Of a DNA stretch of 6,473 nt, positions 5,887-6,473 are shown in pieces. The notes beneath the pieces were generated by a model. That model searched no databases, was not told the origin of the DNA, and saw only the letters and a program-made list of their open reading frames with translations. The translations under genes and the position numbers were made by a program. Position 1 is the first letter of the stretch. Every line of letters begins with the position of its first letter. The DNA is from Planctomycetota bacterium. GTDB lineage: Bacteria > Planctomycetota > Planctomycetia > Pirellulales > Pirellulaceae. The stretch is taken from assembly GCA_019347795.1 (NCBI GenBank), contig JAHWKS010000346.1, positions 1 to 6,473 on the forward strand, given 5' to 3'.

Positions 5887-6473
5887 ATGCTGCAGCTCTC
5901 CGGCGTCTCGAAATGCTACGGCGACCTGGTCGCGCTGCATCCGACGGACCTCACGTTTCGTCCGGGAATGACGACGGCCCTCTTGGGGCCCAGCGGGTGC
6001 GGCAAATCGACGCTCCTCCGCACGATCGTGGGCCTGGTGGCGCCGACGACCGGCGTCATCCGCTTTGACGGCGAGGACGTCACGTCCGCGAACATCCGCC
6101 GGTTCCGGCATCGTGTCGGGTACATGATTCAAGACGGCGGACTGTTTCCCCACCTGACGATTCGCGACAACGTCACCTTGCTGGCCCGTCACCTTCGCTG
6201 GCCGGCGGGGCGAATCGAGAGCCGCCTCGAGACGCTGACGGAGCTGACGCACCTTCCGCCGGAGTCGCTGGATCGCTTCCCCACGCAGATCTCCGGCGGC
6301 CAGCGGCAGCGGGCCAGCTTAATGCGGGCCCTCTTCCTTGATCCCGAAGCGGTGCTGCTCGACGAGCCGATGGGCGCCCTCGATCCGCTCATCCGCTCCG
6401 ACCTTCAGCACGAGCTGCGCACCATCTTTCAGACGCTGAAGAAAACCGTGGTGCTGGTCACCCACGACATCGG
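5887..6473 (+). CDS. Quaternary-amine/osmoprotectant-type ABC transporter ATPase, N-terminal part
   Basis: The frame opens at ATG 5887 and runs off the right edge, giving 195 residues. It has a full set of ABC ATPase motifs: Walker A GPSGCGKST (34-42), Q-loop Gln82, signature ISGGQRQR (135-142), Walker B LLDEP (157-161), D-loop GALD (163-166) and switch His193 in VTHDI. The segment around the Q-loop, GYMIQDGGLFPHLTIRDNV, closely follows the 'GYxIQxxGLFPHxT' pattern of OpuCA/OsmV/ProV-like subunits, which power import of glycine betaine, choline and related osmolytes. A permease and binding protein would be expected downstream. The gene begins 39 nt after the kinase stop, in the same reading frame, with no terminator between and no clear Shine-Dalgarno, so coupling to the kinase transcript is likely. 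Any C-terminal CBS domains are beyond the window. The exact substrate is inferred. Confidence 0.88.
   Translation, partial: MLQLSGVSKCYGDLVALHPTDLTFRPGMTTALLGPSGCGKSTLLRTIVGLVAPTTGVIRFDGEDVTSANIRRFRHRVGYMIQDGGLFPHLTIRDNVTLLARHLRWPAGRIESRLETLTELTHLPPESLDRFPTQISGGQRQRASLMRALFLDPEAVLLDEPMGALDPLIRSDLQHELRTIFQTLKKTVVLVTHDI

Noticed and set aside
5419..6252. 277-residue minus-strand frame across the kinase end and the ABC gene
   Set aside because: Both genes beneath it have intact motifs on the + strand, and the antisense product has no recognisable domain.
1..6473. CRISPR array or complete RNA gene
   Set aside because: No regularly spaced direct repeats with unique spacers were seen, and the only RNA-gene signature is the incomplete tRNA piece.

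Overview
The window is GC-rich bacterial DNA. It appears to cross the boundary between an integrated accessory element (left, about 1-2065) and conserved chromosome (right, about 2066-6473). Shine-Dalgarno sites, sigma70-type promoters and a large PAS/GAF hybrid kinase fit a Gram-negative-type environmental bacterium. A planctomycete is plausible from the style of the small proteins, but I cannot assign a taxon from this sequence alone.

Left part. The window opens in the C-terminal end of an excisionase-like small DNA-binding protein (3-176). Next comes a clear promoter with ATGCGA operator half-sites, driving a 192-residue protein (290-868) that joins a lambda/Xre-type helix-turn-helix to an acidic tail in which tryptophan recurs every eight residues. 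An intrinsic terminator (939-978) closes that gene. On the opposite strand lies a two-gene unit (1756 down to 978) with a 16-nt gene overlap, resembling toxin-antitoxin-type pairs. It is bracketed by two same-orientation copies of one terminator-like hairpin repeat.

Boundary. Positions 1757-2065 hold no gene but are dense in signals: the second hairpin repeat, a 10-bp-arm perfect palindrome, a strong outward-facing promoter, a G-quadruplex-type motif, and the 3' part of a class I tRNA gene. That piece runs from the anticodon loop (CGC) to the discriminator, has U70, and best fits tRNA-Ala. The 5' half of the tRNA is absent. Such a fragment is the expected attachment-site scar of an element inserted in a tRNA gene. 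Its orientation puts the element on the left and old chromosome on the right. The outward promoter would read into the other element end (commonly the integrase end) after circularisation.

Right part. A soluble 1194-residue hybrid histidine kinase (2263-5847; PAS-PAS-GAF-GAF-HisKA-HATPase-REC-REC) is followed 39 nt later by the start of a quaternary-amine/osmoprotectant-type ABC transporter ATPase (5887 to the window end, truncated). There is no terminator between them, so they may be cotranscribed. This would place a cytoplasmic sensor kinase next to an osmolyte importer.
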